From: an uncultured Agathobacter sp.
Lineage (GTDB): Bacteria > Bacillota > Clostridia > Lachnospirales > Lachnospiraceae
NCBI GenBank assembly: GCA_934359755.1
Contig: CAKRLV010000003.1
Coordinates: 62,001-126,000, forward strand
Direction of reading: 5' to 3'
Length of the DNA: 64,000 bases
A model generated the notes under the pieces. That model saw only the letters and a list, made by a program, of their open reading frames with translations, was not told where the DNA came from and made no database searches. Positions 1 to 9,310 of this stretch are shown one piece after another; the first letter of the stretch is position 1, and every line of letters begins with the position of its first letter. The position numbers and the translations under genes were made by a program.

Positions 1-1269
1 TTTCTTTTAGACGGAATTCTGGCTGAACTTAGATTATTACCATATAAATCCACATATGCGCTTGAAGGACCAACAGTTATCCACAGACTTTTCAGACATG
101 TGAACTCATGTCTTAAGAGCTTCAGCCGGCACAGAATCAGTTTTATCGGTATGAAGACTGTGCTGTTAAGGGTGTTGTATTTCCTAGCTAAGATAAGAAG
201 GATTGACACTAATACTATTGGATTTATGTCAGTAAGACGCGATGAATTATCTGGAAATATGGAATATGTATATAATCAGCTCAAGGATAGAGATGGCGTC
301 AAAATCAAAATGTTTTTGTGTTGCAAAGAGTTCAAGGATATGAACCTTATGGATCTTATTCATATCGCAAATATGTGTGCTGTATGTAAAGTTATTGCAA
401 TTGATGAATACACATTTTTTATTTACAGAATCAATTTAAGACCACAGACAAAAGTGGTTCAGTTATGGCATGCGTGTGGTGCATTTAAGACATTTGGCTA
501 CACAAGACTTGGCAAGAGTGGCGGTACGACTCAGACGAGTCCTACACACAGAAATTACGACTATGCTACAGTAAGTTCAGAAAGTGTAAGAATCTGGTAT
601 GCAGAAGGTTTTGGTATACCAACAGACCATGTAGTTCCATGTGGAATTGCAAGGACGGATGTCTTCTTTGATGAAGAATATAAGAAAAAAACAATTGAAC
701 GTCTGTACAATGAATATCCAGTTCTGAAAGGAAATAAGGTTATTCTTTTTGCACCTACTTTCAGAGGAAAGACAAGAATAAAAGCATACTATCCATTTGA
801 ACAGTTTGATGTTGGTAAATTTATGGAGAGTGTTCCGGATGATTATGTCCTTATAATTAAGCATCATCCATTTGTACTCGAAAAGCATCCTGTTCCGGAT
901 AAATATAAGGACAGAGTCCTTGATTTATCTGCTGAATCAGAACTAAATGACCTGCTTTTTATTACAGATATAATTATTACAGATTATTCGTCACTTGTAT
1001 TTGAAGCATCATTGCTTGATATACCAATGTTGTTTTATACATTTGATTTGCAGGAATATATTAAAGATAGAGATTTTTATTTCAATTTTGAGACATTTAT
1101 TCCTGGCAAATTCTTCTACAATCAGGACGAATTACAGAAGGCAATTAAAGATAAGGACTTTGCACAAGAAAAGATTCCAGCATTCAGAAATAAATTTTTT
1201 GATGATTTAGATGGAAAAGCTTCCGTCAGAATTGCGGATTTACTTTGTAAAGCATTAAAGGAGAAATAA
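1..1269 (+). CDS. CDP-glycerol/ribitol phosphotransferase (TagF/TarL-like), 5' truncated
   Basis: The protein is a teichoic-acid polymerase-type enzyme that would transfer polyol phosphate from a CDP-polyol to a growing chain at the inner face of the membrane. A GTG at 100 could serve as a start, but the frame stays open without a stop back to base 1, so the gene almost certainly begins upstream. About 422 residues are visible. The family motifs are in order: QLWHACGAFK, GIARTDVFF, LFAPTFRG, IIKHHPF and IITDYSSLVFEAS, the last being the TDYSS nucleotide-binding signature. The first roughly 50 visible residues lie outside the catalytic domain and probably belong to a longer N-terminal domain, possibly a glycosyltransferase (inference). 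It is followed one base later by a secreted beta-helix protein, so the two are translationally close. Whether the substrate is CDP-glycerol or CDP-ribitol cannot be told, although tarIJ nearby favours ribitol. Confidence 0.85.
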   Translation, partial: FLLDGILAELRLLPYKSTYALEGPTVIHRLFRHVNSCLKSFSRHRISFIGMKTVLLRVLYFLAKIRRIDTNTIGFMSVRRDELSGNMEYVYNQLKDRDGVKIKMFLCCKEFKDMNLMDLIHIANMCAVCKVIAIDEYTFFIYRINLRPQTKVVQLWHACGAFKTFGYTRLGKSGGTTQTSPTHRNYDYATVSSESVRIWYAEGFGIPTDHVVPCGIARTDVFFDEEYKKKTIERLYNEYPVLKGNKVILFAPTFRGKTRIKAYYPFEQFDVGKFMESVPDDYVLIIKHHPFVLEKHPVPDKYKDRVLDLSAESELNDLLFITDIIITDYSSLVFEASLLDIPMLFYTFDLQEYIKDRDFYFNFETFIPGKFFYNQDELQKAIKDKDFAQEKIPAFRNKFFDDLDGKASVRIADLLCKALKEK

Positions 1270-1270
1270 A

Positions 1271-3775
1271 ATGAAAAAATTTTTGGCCACAATCGTGATG
1301 GCTTTGGTATTTTTATGTATAAGCAAATATGATGCATTTGCATATACGGTAGATAACAATACGGTGTATGTAGATGGAGCGGGACAAGTAGATATCACAG
1401 GAGATTTGAACAGCGCACTGCTGTATGCAAGAGATAATGCTACATCGGATAATAAGATTACAGTAAAAGTCAAATCTGGAAATTATAATTTGACGGGCTG
1501 TCTGCATATATACAGTAATACAACCCTGGATTTAACAGAAGGTGTCACACTTACTTATTCTAACGATGCATCTTATACTCAGAACATGATTCTTTGTGGA
1601 ACTAATGGAAGTTACAAAGGTCAGAGCAATTATAACAACAGTGATAAATGCCGTGGATATGATGGTTTTGAAAATATAACAATTAAAGGCGGAATCTGGA
1701 TAGGTTCTCAGCTTAACACAGCTGTTTTGTTCAGGTTTGCCCACGCAAGAAATGTCACACTTGAGGGTGTTACCATAACAGGTGGGGCAGGCTTACATCA
1801 GGTAGAGGTAGCGGCTATTGACGGCTTTTATGTAAGAGGATGTACTTTTAAGGACTTTATTGGTGCATATGAGAATGGAAAGAAGATGGAGGCTTTACAG
1901 CTTGATACTCCATGTTCTACAACAACATTCAAGTCATATTATCTTGATGGAACAATCCTTAAAAATGTGGAGATTACAGGATGTACTTTTGATAATGTGC
2001 CAAGAGGAATTGGTACACATAGTATGCTTCTTGGAGAATTCCATGATGGAATAAAGATTAACAATAATACATTTAACAATATATATGAAGAGGCTGTTAT
2101 CTGTCTGGGATACAAGAATTGTGAGATTAAGGACAATGTATTTACAAATTGTGCAGCAGGAATAATTTTTCAGGCATTCAACGATAAATCAAATGATTTG
2201 TACACTACAATATTTGATGGTGTGGCATGTCCTCAGGTCGTAGAGAATAATGTAAATACTGTCATAAGTGGAAATACAATTAATGTAGTTTATTCTGATA
2301 ACTGCAGTGAAATTGTTGGAATAAAAGTTATGGGCTTAAAGCTGGATGCACCAATTTTGGGCAAGGATGGTCAGCCGATTGCAGCTGGTGATTATTTTGT
2401 CACAGGTGTAAATGTATCAAATAATAATGTTACTACAGCAGGATATGGTATAAGATTTCTTGATGCAAAGAACTGTGCTATAACAGGCAACACCATAAAG
2501 TCATTTGGAATATCTGGAGGTGACATATCTGGAAATGAGTACGATGGAGTTCACCTTGCGTATGAAAGCACAGATACAAATGTATCAGGCAATAATATTT
2601 CCCTTTTCCCTAGAAACGGAGTGTATCTTAGAGCAGCATCATCGGCAGCTGTAAATGGCAATGCCATTTCAAATTGTAATTCTAATGGTATAAGCCTTTT
2701 TACAGATTGTATAGCAAGCCAGGTGTCACAGAATAGTATAAGCGGATGCGTTGAATCTGCTATTAAGGCAAGCACACGATGTACACTCGGTGAAGTAACA
2801 CTTAATACTATAAAGAACATTCAAAATGAAGCAGGTATTGTAGTATATAACTGTTCAGCAGCAGGCTCTGTATCACAGAATGATATTTCGACAGACGCGT
2901 GTTATGGATTGAAAGTTTCATCTAGTTCTATATGTGGAAGCATAAATGCCAATACATTTAGGGACAGCCAGAAAAATGCAATATATGTACTAAGCAATAG
3001 TACAGTAAATGGTGGTATATCAGCCAATACATTTACAAGTGTTAAATCACCAATCAATATATGCGCTACTCAGAATGATATAGTGATAGATGGCAACGTA
3101 GTAAAAGAAGCTTACAGTAATATATTTATCATAGATACAAAACAAAATGGTTTTACAACTACTGTATCTAACAATTCCTTAAGCGGAAATAAGACATCTA
3201 CAGCAATCTGGATAAAGAGTGGAAAGTTTAATGCATCAGGAAATACGATTGCAAAGGTAAATAAGGGTATTGTTACACAGTCAGGTGTTAAGGGGGAGAT
3301 AATGGACAATAAGTTCAGATCTACTGTTAAGACACCAATGAATATCAATGGAAAAAAGAGTTATTCATTCGCATATAAGAGGGTTGTTGCCAAGAAGTTA
3401 GAGAAGCGTAATAAAGGTTATAATTGTACAATCACATGGAACAAATATAATCTTGCAAATAAGTATGAAATCCAGTACTCAAGAAAGAGTGATTTTTCTA
3501 AGGGAGTAAAGACTGTAGTAGCAGGAAAGAATCGTGACAATGTCACAATTAAGAACCTTAAGAAAAATGGAACATATTATGTGAGAATCCGTGCTATAAA
3601 TGTATTAAACGGAGTAAAGATTTACAATCCATATGGAACAACCAAGAAAATTGATAAAAATACAAAGATGTATAGCAAAAAAGATACTAAGTCTAAATCA
3701 GATAAGGAAAAGAATAGCAAATCTGATAAAAGTAAATCAGGTAAATCAAAGACTAACAAGTCTAAGAATAAATAA
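1271..3775 (+). CDS. Secreted right-handed beta-helix protein with C-terminal FnIII and Lys-rich tail
   Basis: The protein has 834 residues with a signal peptide (Lys-Lys, hydrophobic core, likely cleavage after AFA near residue 24). Residues about 40-690 are a right-handed parallel beta-helix: many short rungs with G-N-x-I/F motifs such as ISGNTI, ITGNTI and VSGNNI, as in pectate-lyase-like and NosD-like proteins. A fibronectin-III-like domain follows (about 700-790), then a 45-residue tail made almost only of Lys, Ser, Asp and Asn. There is no LPXTG motif or transmembrane anchor, so retention may depend on the basic tail binding anionic wall polymer (inference). The start has AAGGAG at 1258 with good spacing. 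A second protein of the same design lies at 15107 in the same cluster. A polysaccharide lyase, epimerase or adhesin role is possible; no catalytic residues can be assigned with confidence. Confidence 0.85.
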   Translation: MKKFLATIVMALVFLCISKYDAFAYTVDNNTVYVDGAGQVDITGDLNSALLYARDNATSDNKITVKVKSGNYNLTGCLHIYSNTTLDLTEGVTLTYSNDASYTQNMILCGTNGSYKGQSNYNNSDKCRGYDGFENITIKGGIWIGSQLNTAVLFRFAHARNVTLEGVTITGGAGLHQVEVAAIDGFYVRGCTFKDFIGAYENGKKMEALQLDTPCSTTTFKSYYLDGTILKNVEITGCTFDNVPRGIGTHSMLLGEFHDGIKINNNTFNNIYEEAVICLGYKNCEIKDNVFTNCAAGIIFQAFNDKSNDLYTTIFDGVACPQVVENNVNTVISGNTINVVYSDNCSEIVGIKVMGLKLDAPILGKDGQPIAAGDYFVTGVNVSNNNVTTAGYGIRFLDAKNCAITGNTIKSFGISGGDISGNEYDGVHLAYESTDTNVSGNNISLFPRNGVYLRAASSAAVNGNAISNCNSNGISLFTDCIASQVSQNSISGCVESAIKASTRCTLGEVTLNTIKNIQNEAGIVVYNCSAAGSVSQNDISTDACYGLKVSSSSICGSINANTFRDSQKNAIYVLSNSTVNGGISANTFTSVKSPINICATQNDIVIDGNVVKEAYSNIFIIDTKQNGFTTTVSNNSLSGNKTSTAIWIKSGKFNASGNTIAKVNKGIVTQSGVKGEIMDNKFRSTVKTPMNINGKKSYSFAYKRVVAKKLEKRNKGYNCTITWNKYNLANKYEIQYSRKSDFSKGVKTVVAGKNRDNVTIKNLKKNGTYYVRIRAINVLNGVKIYNPYGTTKKIDKNTKMYSKKDTKSKSDKEKNSKSDKSKSGKSKTNKSKNK

Positions 3776-3805
3776 AACAATTAACAATTAACAATTAGAA
3801 AGCAG

Positions 3806-3851
3806 GCATTAATGTTAATCTCAGTGTTAGTCCCAATTTGAATATTAATGC
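3806..3851. repeat. Inverted repeat upstream of tarI
   Basis: GCATTAAT at 3806-3813 is matched by its exact complement ATTAATGC at 3844-3851, separated by 30 bases, just before the tarI ribosome site. Three near-exact copies of the 7-base unit ACAATTA lie just upstream (about 3778-3797). This could be a weak mRNA hairpin. I see no poly-T tract, so it is not a terminator. Confidence 0.3.
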
Positions 3852-3867
3852 AAACATGGAGGCAGAT

Positions 3868-4575
3868 ATGGTATACGGAGTAATTTTAGCAGGTGGCGTC
3901 GGAAGACGTATGGGAAATGATAAACCAAAGCAGTTTTTAACTATCGGGCAGAAACCAATTATAATTCATACGATAGAGAAATTTATGCTATTTCCTGATT
4001 TTGACAAAGTAATAGTGCTTTGTCCTGAACCATGGATTGCGCAGACAAAGAGTCTTGTGAAGAAATATATCGGAGACACAGACAAACTGGTTGTAATCCA
4101 AGGCGGTGAGACCCGTAATGAGACAATAATGAATTCTATCAAATTCATTGAAGGTGAGGGAAATCTTGATGACGATACTATCATTGTTACACATGATTCA
4201 GTAAGACCATTTGTTACTCACCGTATATTGGAAGAGAATGTAAGTGCAGCATTAAAGTTTGGTGCATGTGATACAGTAGTTTCTGCTACAGATACAATAG
4301 TAGAAAGCCTGGACAATAAGGTGATATCACAGATACCAGACCGTTCAAAGATGTATCAGGGACAGACACCACAATCATTTAAGGCTGCTAAGTTAAAGGC
4401 ACTCTATTACAGTCTTACAGATGAGGAGAAAGATATTCTCACAGATGCAGCAAAGATATTTGTTACTAAAGGTGAGCCTGTCCAGCTGGTAGAGGGCGAA
4501 GTGTTCAACATAAAGATAACATATCCTTATGATTTAAGAGTTGCAGAGGCTTTATTAAAGGGAGAGGGTAAATAA
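3868..4575 (+). CDS. tarI: Ribitol-5-phosphate cytidylyltransferase TarI (IspD family)
   Basis: This 235-residue cytidylyltransferase would make CDP-ribitol from ribitol-5-phosphate and CTP in the cytoplasm. It begins with the IspD-family CTP loop LAGGVGRRMG (residues 7-16) followed by the KPKQFL segment. HDSVRPFV in mid-protein and QGQTPQSF later are also family motifs. The TarI assignment rather than IspD (MEP pathway) rests on the very next gene, a clear TarJ, and on the teichoic-acid polymerases around it. An in-frame TTG at 3838 and an ATG at 3856 are possible starts. The ATG at 3868 is chosen because GGAGG at 3858-3862 lies 5 bases ahead of it and the protein then starts at the family's usual point. 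The stop codon directly abuts the tarJ ATG. Confidence 0.93.
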   Translation: MVYGVILAGGVGRRMGNDKPKQFLTIGQKPIIIHTIEKFMLFPDFDKVIVLCPEPWIAQTKSLVKKYIGDTDKLVVIQGGETRNETIMNSIKFIEGEGNLDDDTIIVTHDSVRPFVTHRILEENVSAALKFGACDTVVSATDTIVESLDNKVISQIPDRSKMYQGQTPQSFKAAKLKALYYSLTDEEKDILTDAAKIFVTKGEPVQLVEGEVFNIKITYPYDLRVAEALLKGEGK

Positions 4576-5601
4576 ATGTTAAATGCAGTATATAGATTGG
4601 TAGCACCCCGTAGAATTGAGGTTGAGTTTTCTGACATAAATATTAATTCTAATCAAATTATAGTAAGACCTACATATTTATCAATCTGTCATGCGGATCA
4701 GAGATATTATCAGGGGGCAAGACCAGAGGAAGTTCTTGCGAAGAAACTTCCGATGGCTCTTATACATGAAGGAATTGGTGAGGTCGTAAACGATCCAACA
4801 GGTCAGTTTAAGACTGGTACAAGGGTTGTAATGATTCCGAATACACCAGTAGAAAAAGATGACGTAATTGCTGAAAATTATCTTAGAAGCAGTAAGTTCA
4901 GAGCAAGTGGATTTGATGGATTTATGCAGGAATATGTAGCATTAGATCCAGACAGGGTAGTGGAACTGCCTGACAATATAGACAACTATGTAGCAGCATT
5001 TACAGAGCTTGTAAGCGTAAGTGTTCATGCTATAAGCCGTTTTGACAAGATAGCACACCAGAGAAGAGATACAGTAGGTATCTGGGGAGATGGAAATCTT
5101 GGATACATCACAGCGGTTCTGTTTAAGTATATGTTTCCTAAGACAAAGCTTATTATATTTGGTGTGACCGAACAGAAGCTGTCAGATTTTTCATTTGCAG
5201 ATGAGACTTATAGAGTTAAAAATATCCCAGAAGACCTCATGGTTGACCATGTGTTTGAGTGTGTGGGTGGAAATGGTACTACAGTTGCATTAGCTCAGAT
5301 TATAGACCATATTAATCCAGAGGGAACTGTATCATTGCTCGGAGTGTCAGAGAATCCGGTTCCAATAAACACAAGAATGGTTCTTGAAAAGGGGTTAAGA
5401 CTTTTTGGGACAAGCCGCAGCGGCCGCAAAGATTTTGAGAAGACAGTAGAATTGTTCAGCAAGAATAGCGACCTTGTAGGATATTTGAAGACTCTTGTTA
5501 GTGAAGTGATTGAGATTAACGAAATAGACGATATGAGGAAAGCGTTTGACTGGGATATGCAGAAAATCGGTGGAAAAACCATAATGAAATGGAAGAAATA
5601 A
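4576..5601 (+). CDS. tarJ: Ribulose-5-phosphate reductase TarJ
   Basis: TarJ reduces ribulose-5-phosphate to ribitol-5-phosphate with NADPH, supplying TarI. The 341-residue protein is a zinc-dependent medium-chain dehydrogenase. The N-terminal catalytic region carries SICHADQRYY, the Glu of IHEGIGEV and the segment MIPNTPVEKDDVIAENY. The Rossmann region has GIWGDGNLGYITAVLF (about residues 173-188), then FECVGGNG and the SLLGVSENPVPINTR stretch. These blocks and the total length match the TarJ family as I know it, closer than to generic alcohol dehydrogenases. The ATG starts at the base after the tarI stop, so the pair is translationally coupled. Together they indicate a ribitol-phosphate-containing wall polymer. 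Confidence 0.95.
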   Translation: MLNAVYRLVAPRRIEVEFSDININSNQIIVRPTYLSICHADQRYYQGARPEEVLAKKLPMALIHEGIGEVVNDPTGQFKTGTRVVMIPNTPVEKDDVIAENYLRSSKFRASGFDGFMQEYVALDPDRVVELPDNIDNYVAAFTELVSVSVHAISRFDKIAHQRRDTVGIWGDGNLGYITAVLFKYMFPKTKLIIFGVTEQKLSDFSFADETYRVKNIPEDLMVDHVFECVGGNGTTVALAQIIDHINPEGTVSLLGVSENPVPINTRMVLEKGLRLFGTSRSGRKDFEKTVELFSKNSDLVGYLKTLVSEVIEINEIDDMRKAFDWDMQKIGGKTIMKWKK

Positions 5602-5602
5602 T

Positions 5603-6733
5603 ATGAAAAAAATCCGTGTATTACAGATAGGAATGAGTAATAATTCCGGTGGAGTAGAATCCTTTGTCATGAATTATTACAGGGTACTTGCAAAGGAATC
5701 AGTACAGTTTGATTTTGTTTGCATGTATGGAGAAATTGCATACAAGAAAGAGATAATAAAGCTCGGTGGTCAGGTATTTGAGATTCCAAACATAAAAAAG
5801 CATTATGTTAAATACTGTAAACAACTCAGGAAAATTATCAGAGAAGGCAACTATGACGCGGTTCATGTAAATATGTTGTCTGCTGCAAATATAGTTCCAC
5901 TCAAGATTGCCTACAGTGAGGGTGTACCAAAGATTATTGCACATTCACACAATACAAAGACCATAGGTTTTTTGCGCAATGTGATGGATAGATGCAACAG
6001 AATAAGAATGAAGAGATATTCGAACATTAAGCTGGCATGCGGATATGAGGCGGGAGAATGGCTCTTTGGTAAAAGGCCTATGCAATGTGGTGATGCTATA
6101 GTGATAAATAATGCCATCAATGTCAAAAAGTATCTTCTGAATGAGAAAAGCAGAAGAAAAATCAGACAGGCTTATGGCTGGGATGGAAAGTATGTCATAG
6201 GGCATAGCGGACGTTTTGAAGAACAGAAGAACCACAAGTTTATTATTAAGTTATTCGCCAGGTTTGTAAAGGTGCAGCCCAATGCGGTATTATGTCTGAT
6301 CGGTGATGGACATTTGAGAAGTGAGATGGAAGAACTTGCAATAGACCTTGGTATAAAAGACAGAGTATTTTTTATTGGTAAGGTATCAAATGTGCCTGAA
6401 TTTCTGTCAGCGATGGATTTGTTTTTGTTTCCATCATTATTCGAGGGGCTGCCTTTTACACTTATAGAAGCGCAGGCGAATGGTCTGCCGTGTCTGTGCT
6501 CAGACGTGATAACACCAGAGACTTTTGTTATGGATAATGTAGCTACACTAAGTCTTGATTCGCCAACACATAAATGGGTTGAGAAAATGCAGAAACTCTT
6601 AGAGGAGTATGTTGGACAACCTGGAGATGAAAGAAAGAAATTCGATGACGAGATAGTATATTCGAAGATGAGAAATAAACATTTTGACATTGTAGGAGAG
6701 GCAGAAAGCCTGAAGAAGATTTATGAAAAGTAA
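5603..6733 (+). CDS. Family 4 glycosyltransferase
   Basis: This cytoplasmic, membrane-associated GT-B fold glycosyltransferase (376 residues) would add a sugar from a nucleotide donor to a lipid-linked intermediate. The N-terminal half has SGGVESFVMNYYR and IAHSHNT, typical of capsule and exopolysaccharide enzymes. The C-terminal half has HSGRFEEQKNH, CLIGDGHLRSEME and the retaining GT4 E-x7-E signature in FPSLFEGLPFTLIEAQA. It sits directly after tarJ with one base between and overlaps the next gene by 11 bases, so it belongs to the same operon. Donor and acceptor cannot be inferred from sequence. Linkage-sugar addition or decoration of the polyol-phosphate chain are both plausible. Confidence 0.9.
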   Translation: MKKIRVLQIGMSNNSGGVESFVMNYYRVLAKESVQFDFVCMYGEIAYKKEIIKLGGQVFEIPNIKKHYVKYCKQLRKIIREGNYDAVHVNMLSAANIVPLKIAYSEGVPKIIAHSHNTKTIGFLRNVMDRCNRIRMKRYSNIKLACGYEAGEWLFGKRPMQCGDAIVINNAINVKKYLLNEKSRRKIRQAYGWDGKYVIGHSGRFEEQKNHKFIIKLFARFVKVQPNAVLCLIGDGHLRSEMEELAIDLGIKDRVFFIGKVSNVPEFLSAMDLFLFPSLFEGLPFTLIEAQANGLPCLCSDVITPETFVMDNVATLSLDSPTHKWVEKMQKLLEEYVGQPGDERKKFDDEIVYSKMRNKHFDIVGEAESLKKIYEK

Positions 6734-7748
6734 TAATAACTCATACGATGAAAATAAAATAGATTTTGTTATTGCCTGGGTTGATGGCAATGACAAAAAA
6801 TGGCAGGAAGAGAAGGCTCTTTACAGTCCGGAAGCTGGTACTGACAGCAATGTAAACAGATACAGGGACTGGGAGAATCTTAGATACTGGTTCAGAGGTG
6901 TTGAGAAATTTGCGCCATGGGTTAATAAGATTTATTTTGTGACATGGGGACATGTTCCAGAATGGCTTGATCTTAGCAATCCAAAGCTTTGTATTGTCAA
7001 TCATAAGGATTACATGCCACAGGAGTATCTGCCTTGTTTCAGCCCAAATCCCCTTGAACTGAACTTTCACAGAATAAAAGGGCTGAGTGAACAGTTTGTA
7101 TACTTTAACGATGATATGTTTCTTACTAAACCAGTAAAACCAGAAGATTTTTTTGAGAATGGACTGCCCAAGGACAGTGCGCTTGAGAGTGCGGTAATGC
7201 AGTGTGATTACAGAGATCCTTTTTCGCACATGCTTATAAATGATATAGCATTTATCAACATGCATTTTGAAAAAAAAGAGGTCATAAGAAAATATAAAAA
7301 ACTATGGTTTTCCCCAAAGTATGGACCTGATGTGATTAGAAATTTTCTAATGAGTCCATATAAGAAGTTTGCTTCTTTTAAGTATCTTCATCTTCCAAGT
7401 CCGTTTTTGAAGAGTACATATGAGGCTGTGTGGAATGCAGAACCAGAGATATTAGATACAATCTGTCATAACAGATTCAGAGGAGTGTTTGATGTAAACC
7501 AGTATGTTATGAGATACTGGCAATATGTCACAGGTAATTTCATACCACAGACACCTAAGATGGGCAGATTCTTTCTCATAGGACTTGAGGAGAAGGAATG
7601 TATAGATGCTATTGCGAATGGACGATATCGTATGATTTGTCTCAATGATGATGGAGTAACAGCTGATAATTTTGAAAATATAAAATGTCAGATAATTGAA
7701 GCATGGGAAAAACTACTTTCTGAAAAGAGTGGTTTTGAAAAGGAATAG
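6723..7748 (+). CDS. Stealth-family sugar-phosphate transferase
   Basis: This is a 341-residue member of the Stealth family, whose known members transfer hexose-1-phosphate to make phosphodiester-linked capsules. Stealth CR1 is clear at the N-terminus: IDFVIAWVDGNDKKW, from about residue 14. CR2 follows with RYRDWENLRYWFRG, APWVNKIYFVTWGHVPEW, SEQFVYFNDDMFL and the DDMF acidic pair. Later blocks include the HLPSPFLKSTYEAVW segment and RFRGVFDVNQYVMRYWQ. The start overlaps the upstream glycosyltransferase by 11 bases. Its presence beside TarIJ suggests a polymer in which sugar-1-phosphate and polyol-phosphate units are combined, or two polymers made from one locus (inference). Confidence 0.92.
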   Translation: MKSNNNSYDENKIDFVIAWVDGNDKKWQEEKALYSPEAGTDSNVNRYRDWENLRYWFRGVEKFAPWVNKIYFVTWGHVPEWLDLSNPKLCIVNHKDYMPQEYLPCFSPNPLELNFHRIKGLSEQFVYFNDDMFLTKPVKPEDFFENGLPKDSALESAVMQCDYRDPFSHMLINDIAFINMHFEKKEVIRKYKKLWFSPKYGPDVIRNFLMSPYKKFASFKYLHLPSPFLKSTYEAVWNAEPEILDTICHNRFRGVFDVNQYVMRYWQYVTGNFIPQTPKMGRFFLIGLEEKECIDAIANGRYRMICLNDDGVTADNFENIKCQIIEAWEKLLSEKSGFEKE

Positions 7749-7750
7749 AT

Positions 7751-9310
7751 ATGACTATTGCAAGGATTGGTTCGTACTATATTAGAAATGAAATATTTCA
7801 ATTCAAAGCAAGGCTGGACGATGAACATATAATAGACCAGATTTGCCTTGAATACGTAAGTAATGATGATAAGTATGAATATAAGATGGAATTTAAGCAG
7901 AATGGAAGAGAGATATCTGCGAAGATACATCTGGACATGATAAATTGGAAACAACAAGAATGGAACATAAAGGCAGATGGCATAAGATTTGTATATGACG
8001 GAAAAATATCAAAATTAGCTAGCTGCCTTTTGTTTTATAATGATTATTATAGACCAGATGCCAAACATATTGTATGCACAGCTATAAATGTGGATAAGAG
8101 TGTGGCACTGCATTATAGACAGGCTGGAAAGTATGAGGGATTTGGATTCAAGATGAAAGAGAGGGCTGCGCTTGTAACTTCCATTTTAATGGGCCCTTTT
8201 TTAAAGAGAAAACCAATAATAATTATATATGAGAAATTCTCAGCTACAGCGCAGGACAATGGATACTATCTATTTAAGTACTGCATGGAGAATAAAGTTG
8301 AATCAAGATATAATTGTAAGATATATTACAGCATAGACAAACGGGCAAAGGACTATTTAAATGTGGCAGAATATGGAGACCATGTTTTGGATTTTATGAG
8401 CTTTAGGTATTTGAACCGGGTGCTCAATGCAAAGCTGTTAGTTAGTACAGACAGCAAGGGACATGCTTATCCGACACAGTTCTACGGGGGATTTCTGCAG
8501 GCATTCATAAGAAGAAAACCACTCGTTTTCCTGCAGCATGGAGTGACAGCATTCAAAAGAGTTGACTTCTTATATGGCAAAAAGTCGTATGGGACATGCA
8601 ATAGATTTATCGTTACTTCGGATTTTGAAAAAAAGATAGTGGAAGAAAACTTTGGTTACTGTACGAAGGAGATACCAGTTACCGGATTTGCAAGATGGGA
8701 TGTATTAAAGGACAAATCATCAGACAGACGAGAAATACTTGTATGTCCGACCTGGAGAAAGTGGCTCGAGGATGTCGATACAGATACATTTATTAAAAGT
8801 ACATTTTATAAAACGTATACAGAATTGCTTTCGTCAGACAAACTGGCACAGGTACTTGAGAAGCACGATGTGGTTTTAAATTTTTATCTTCACACAAAGT
8901 TCAAAGAATATCTAAGTGATTTTAAGCTGGCATCAGACCAAATAAAGCTGATTCCGTTTGGAAGCGTTCCTTTAAATGAGCTTATTATGTCATCCGGGCT
9001 TCTCATAACAGATTATTCATCCGTGGCATGGGATGCCTATTATATAGATCATCCAGTGATTTTTTATCAGTTTGACGTGGAGCAATATTTAACAGAGCAT
9101 GGCAGCTATATTGATTTCGAGAAAGAACTGTTCGGGGAACGGGTGACAGATGAAGGCGTGGAGGTTCTGGTTAATAAAATAGAAGACCAGATACGTACGG
9201 GCTTTGAATTATCTAAAGCTGCAAGGGACAGAAAAGACTATTATTTTGCTTATACAGATAATAATAACTGTGCGAGAATATTAGATGTGATTGGAGAATT
9301 TTTAAATTGA
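7751..9310 (+). CDS. CDP-glycerol/ribitol phosphotransferase-like protein, copy 1 of a tandem trio
   Basis: This 519-residue TagF/TarL-type transferase acts at the membrane. Residues 1-130 form a family-specific beta-rich N-terminal region. The catalytic part has EKFSATAQDNGYY, LVFLQHGVTAFKR, VTGFARWDVL, CPTWRKW, NFYLHTKFKEY and LITDYSSVAWDAYY. It is a close paralogue of the next gene: both share QDNGYY, LQHGVTA, TGFARWDVL, PTWR and TDYSSVAWD. Two bases separate it from the Stealth gene. The paralogues could act in sequence as primase and polymerase, as TarF and TarL do, but which does which cannot be seen. Confidence 0.9.
   Translation: MTIARIGSYYIRNEIFQFKARLDDEHIIDQICLEYVSNDDKYEYKMEFKQNGREISAKIHLDMINWKQQEWNIKADGIRFVYDGKISKLASCLLFYNDYYRPDAKHIVCTAINVDKSVALHYRQAGKYEGFGFKMKERAALVTSILMGPFLKRKPIIIIYEKFSATAQDNGYYLFKYCMENKVESRYNCKIYYSIDKRAKDYLNVAEYGDHVLDFMSFRYLNRVLNAKLLVSTDSKGHAYPTQFYGGFLQAFIRRKPLVFLQHGVTAFKRVDFLYGKKSYGTCNRFIVTSDFEKKIVEENFGYCTKEIPVTGFARWDVLKDKSSDRREILVCPTWRKWLEDVDTDTFIKSTFYKTYTELLSSDKLAQVLEKHDVVLNFYLHTKFKEYLSDFKLASDQIKLIPFGSVPLNELIMSSGLLITDYSSVAWDAYYIDHPVIFYQFDVEQYLTEHGSYIDFEKELFGERVTDEGVEVLVNKIEDQIRTGFELSKAARDRKDYYFAYTDNNNCARILDVIGEFLN

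Noticed and set aside
3868..4575. IspD (MEP isoprenoid pathway) as the identity of the cytidylyltransferase
   Set aside because: The sequence family is shared, but the directly abutting TarJ and the teichoic-type transferases make CDP-ribitol synthesis the better reading.
6172..6690. Open minus-strand frame of 172 codons
   Set aside because: It is antisense to a clear GT4 gene, has no recognisable motifs, and has a Ser-rich composition typical of a shadow frame.
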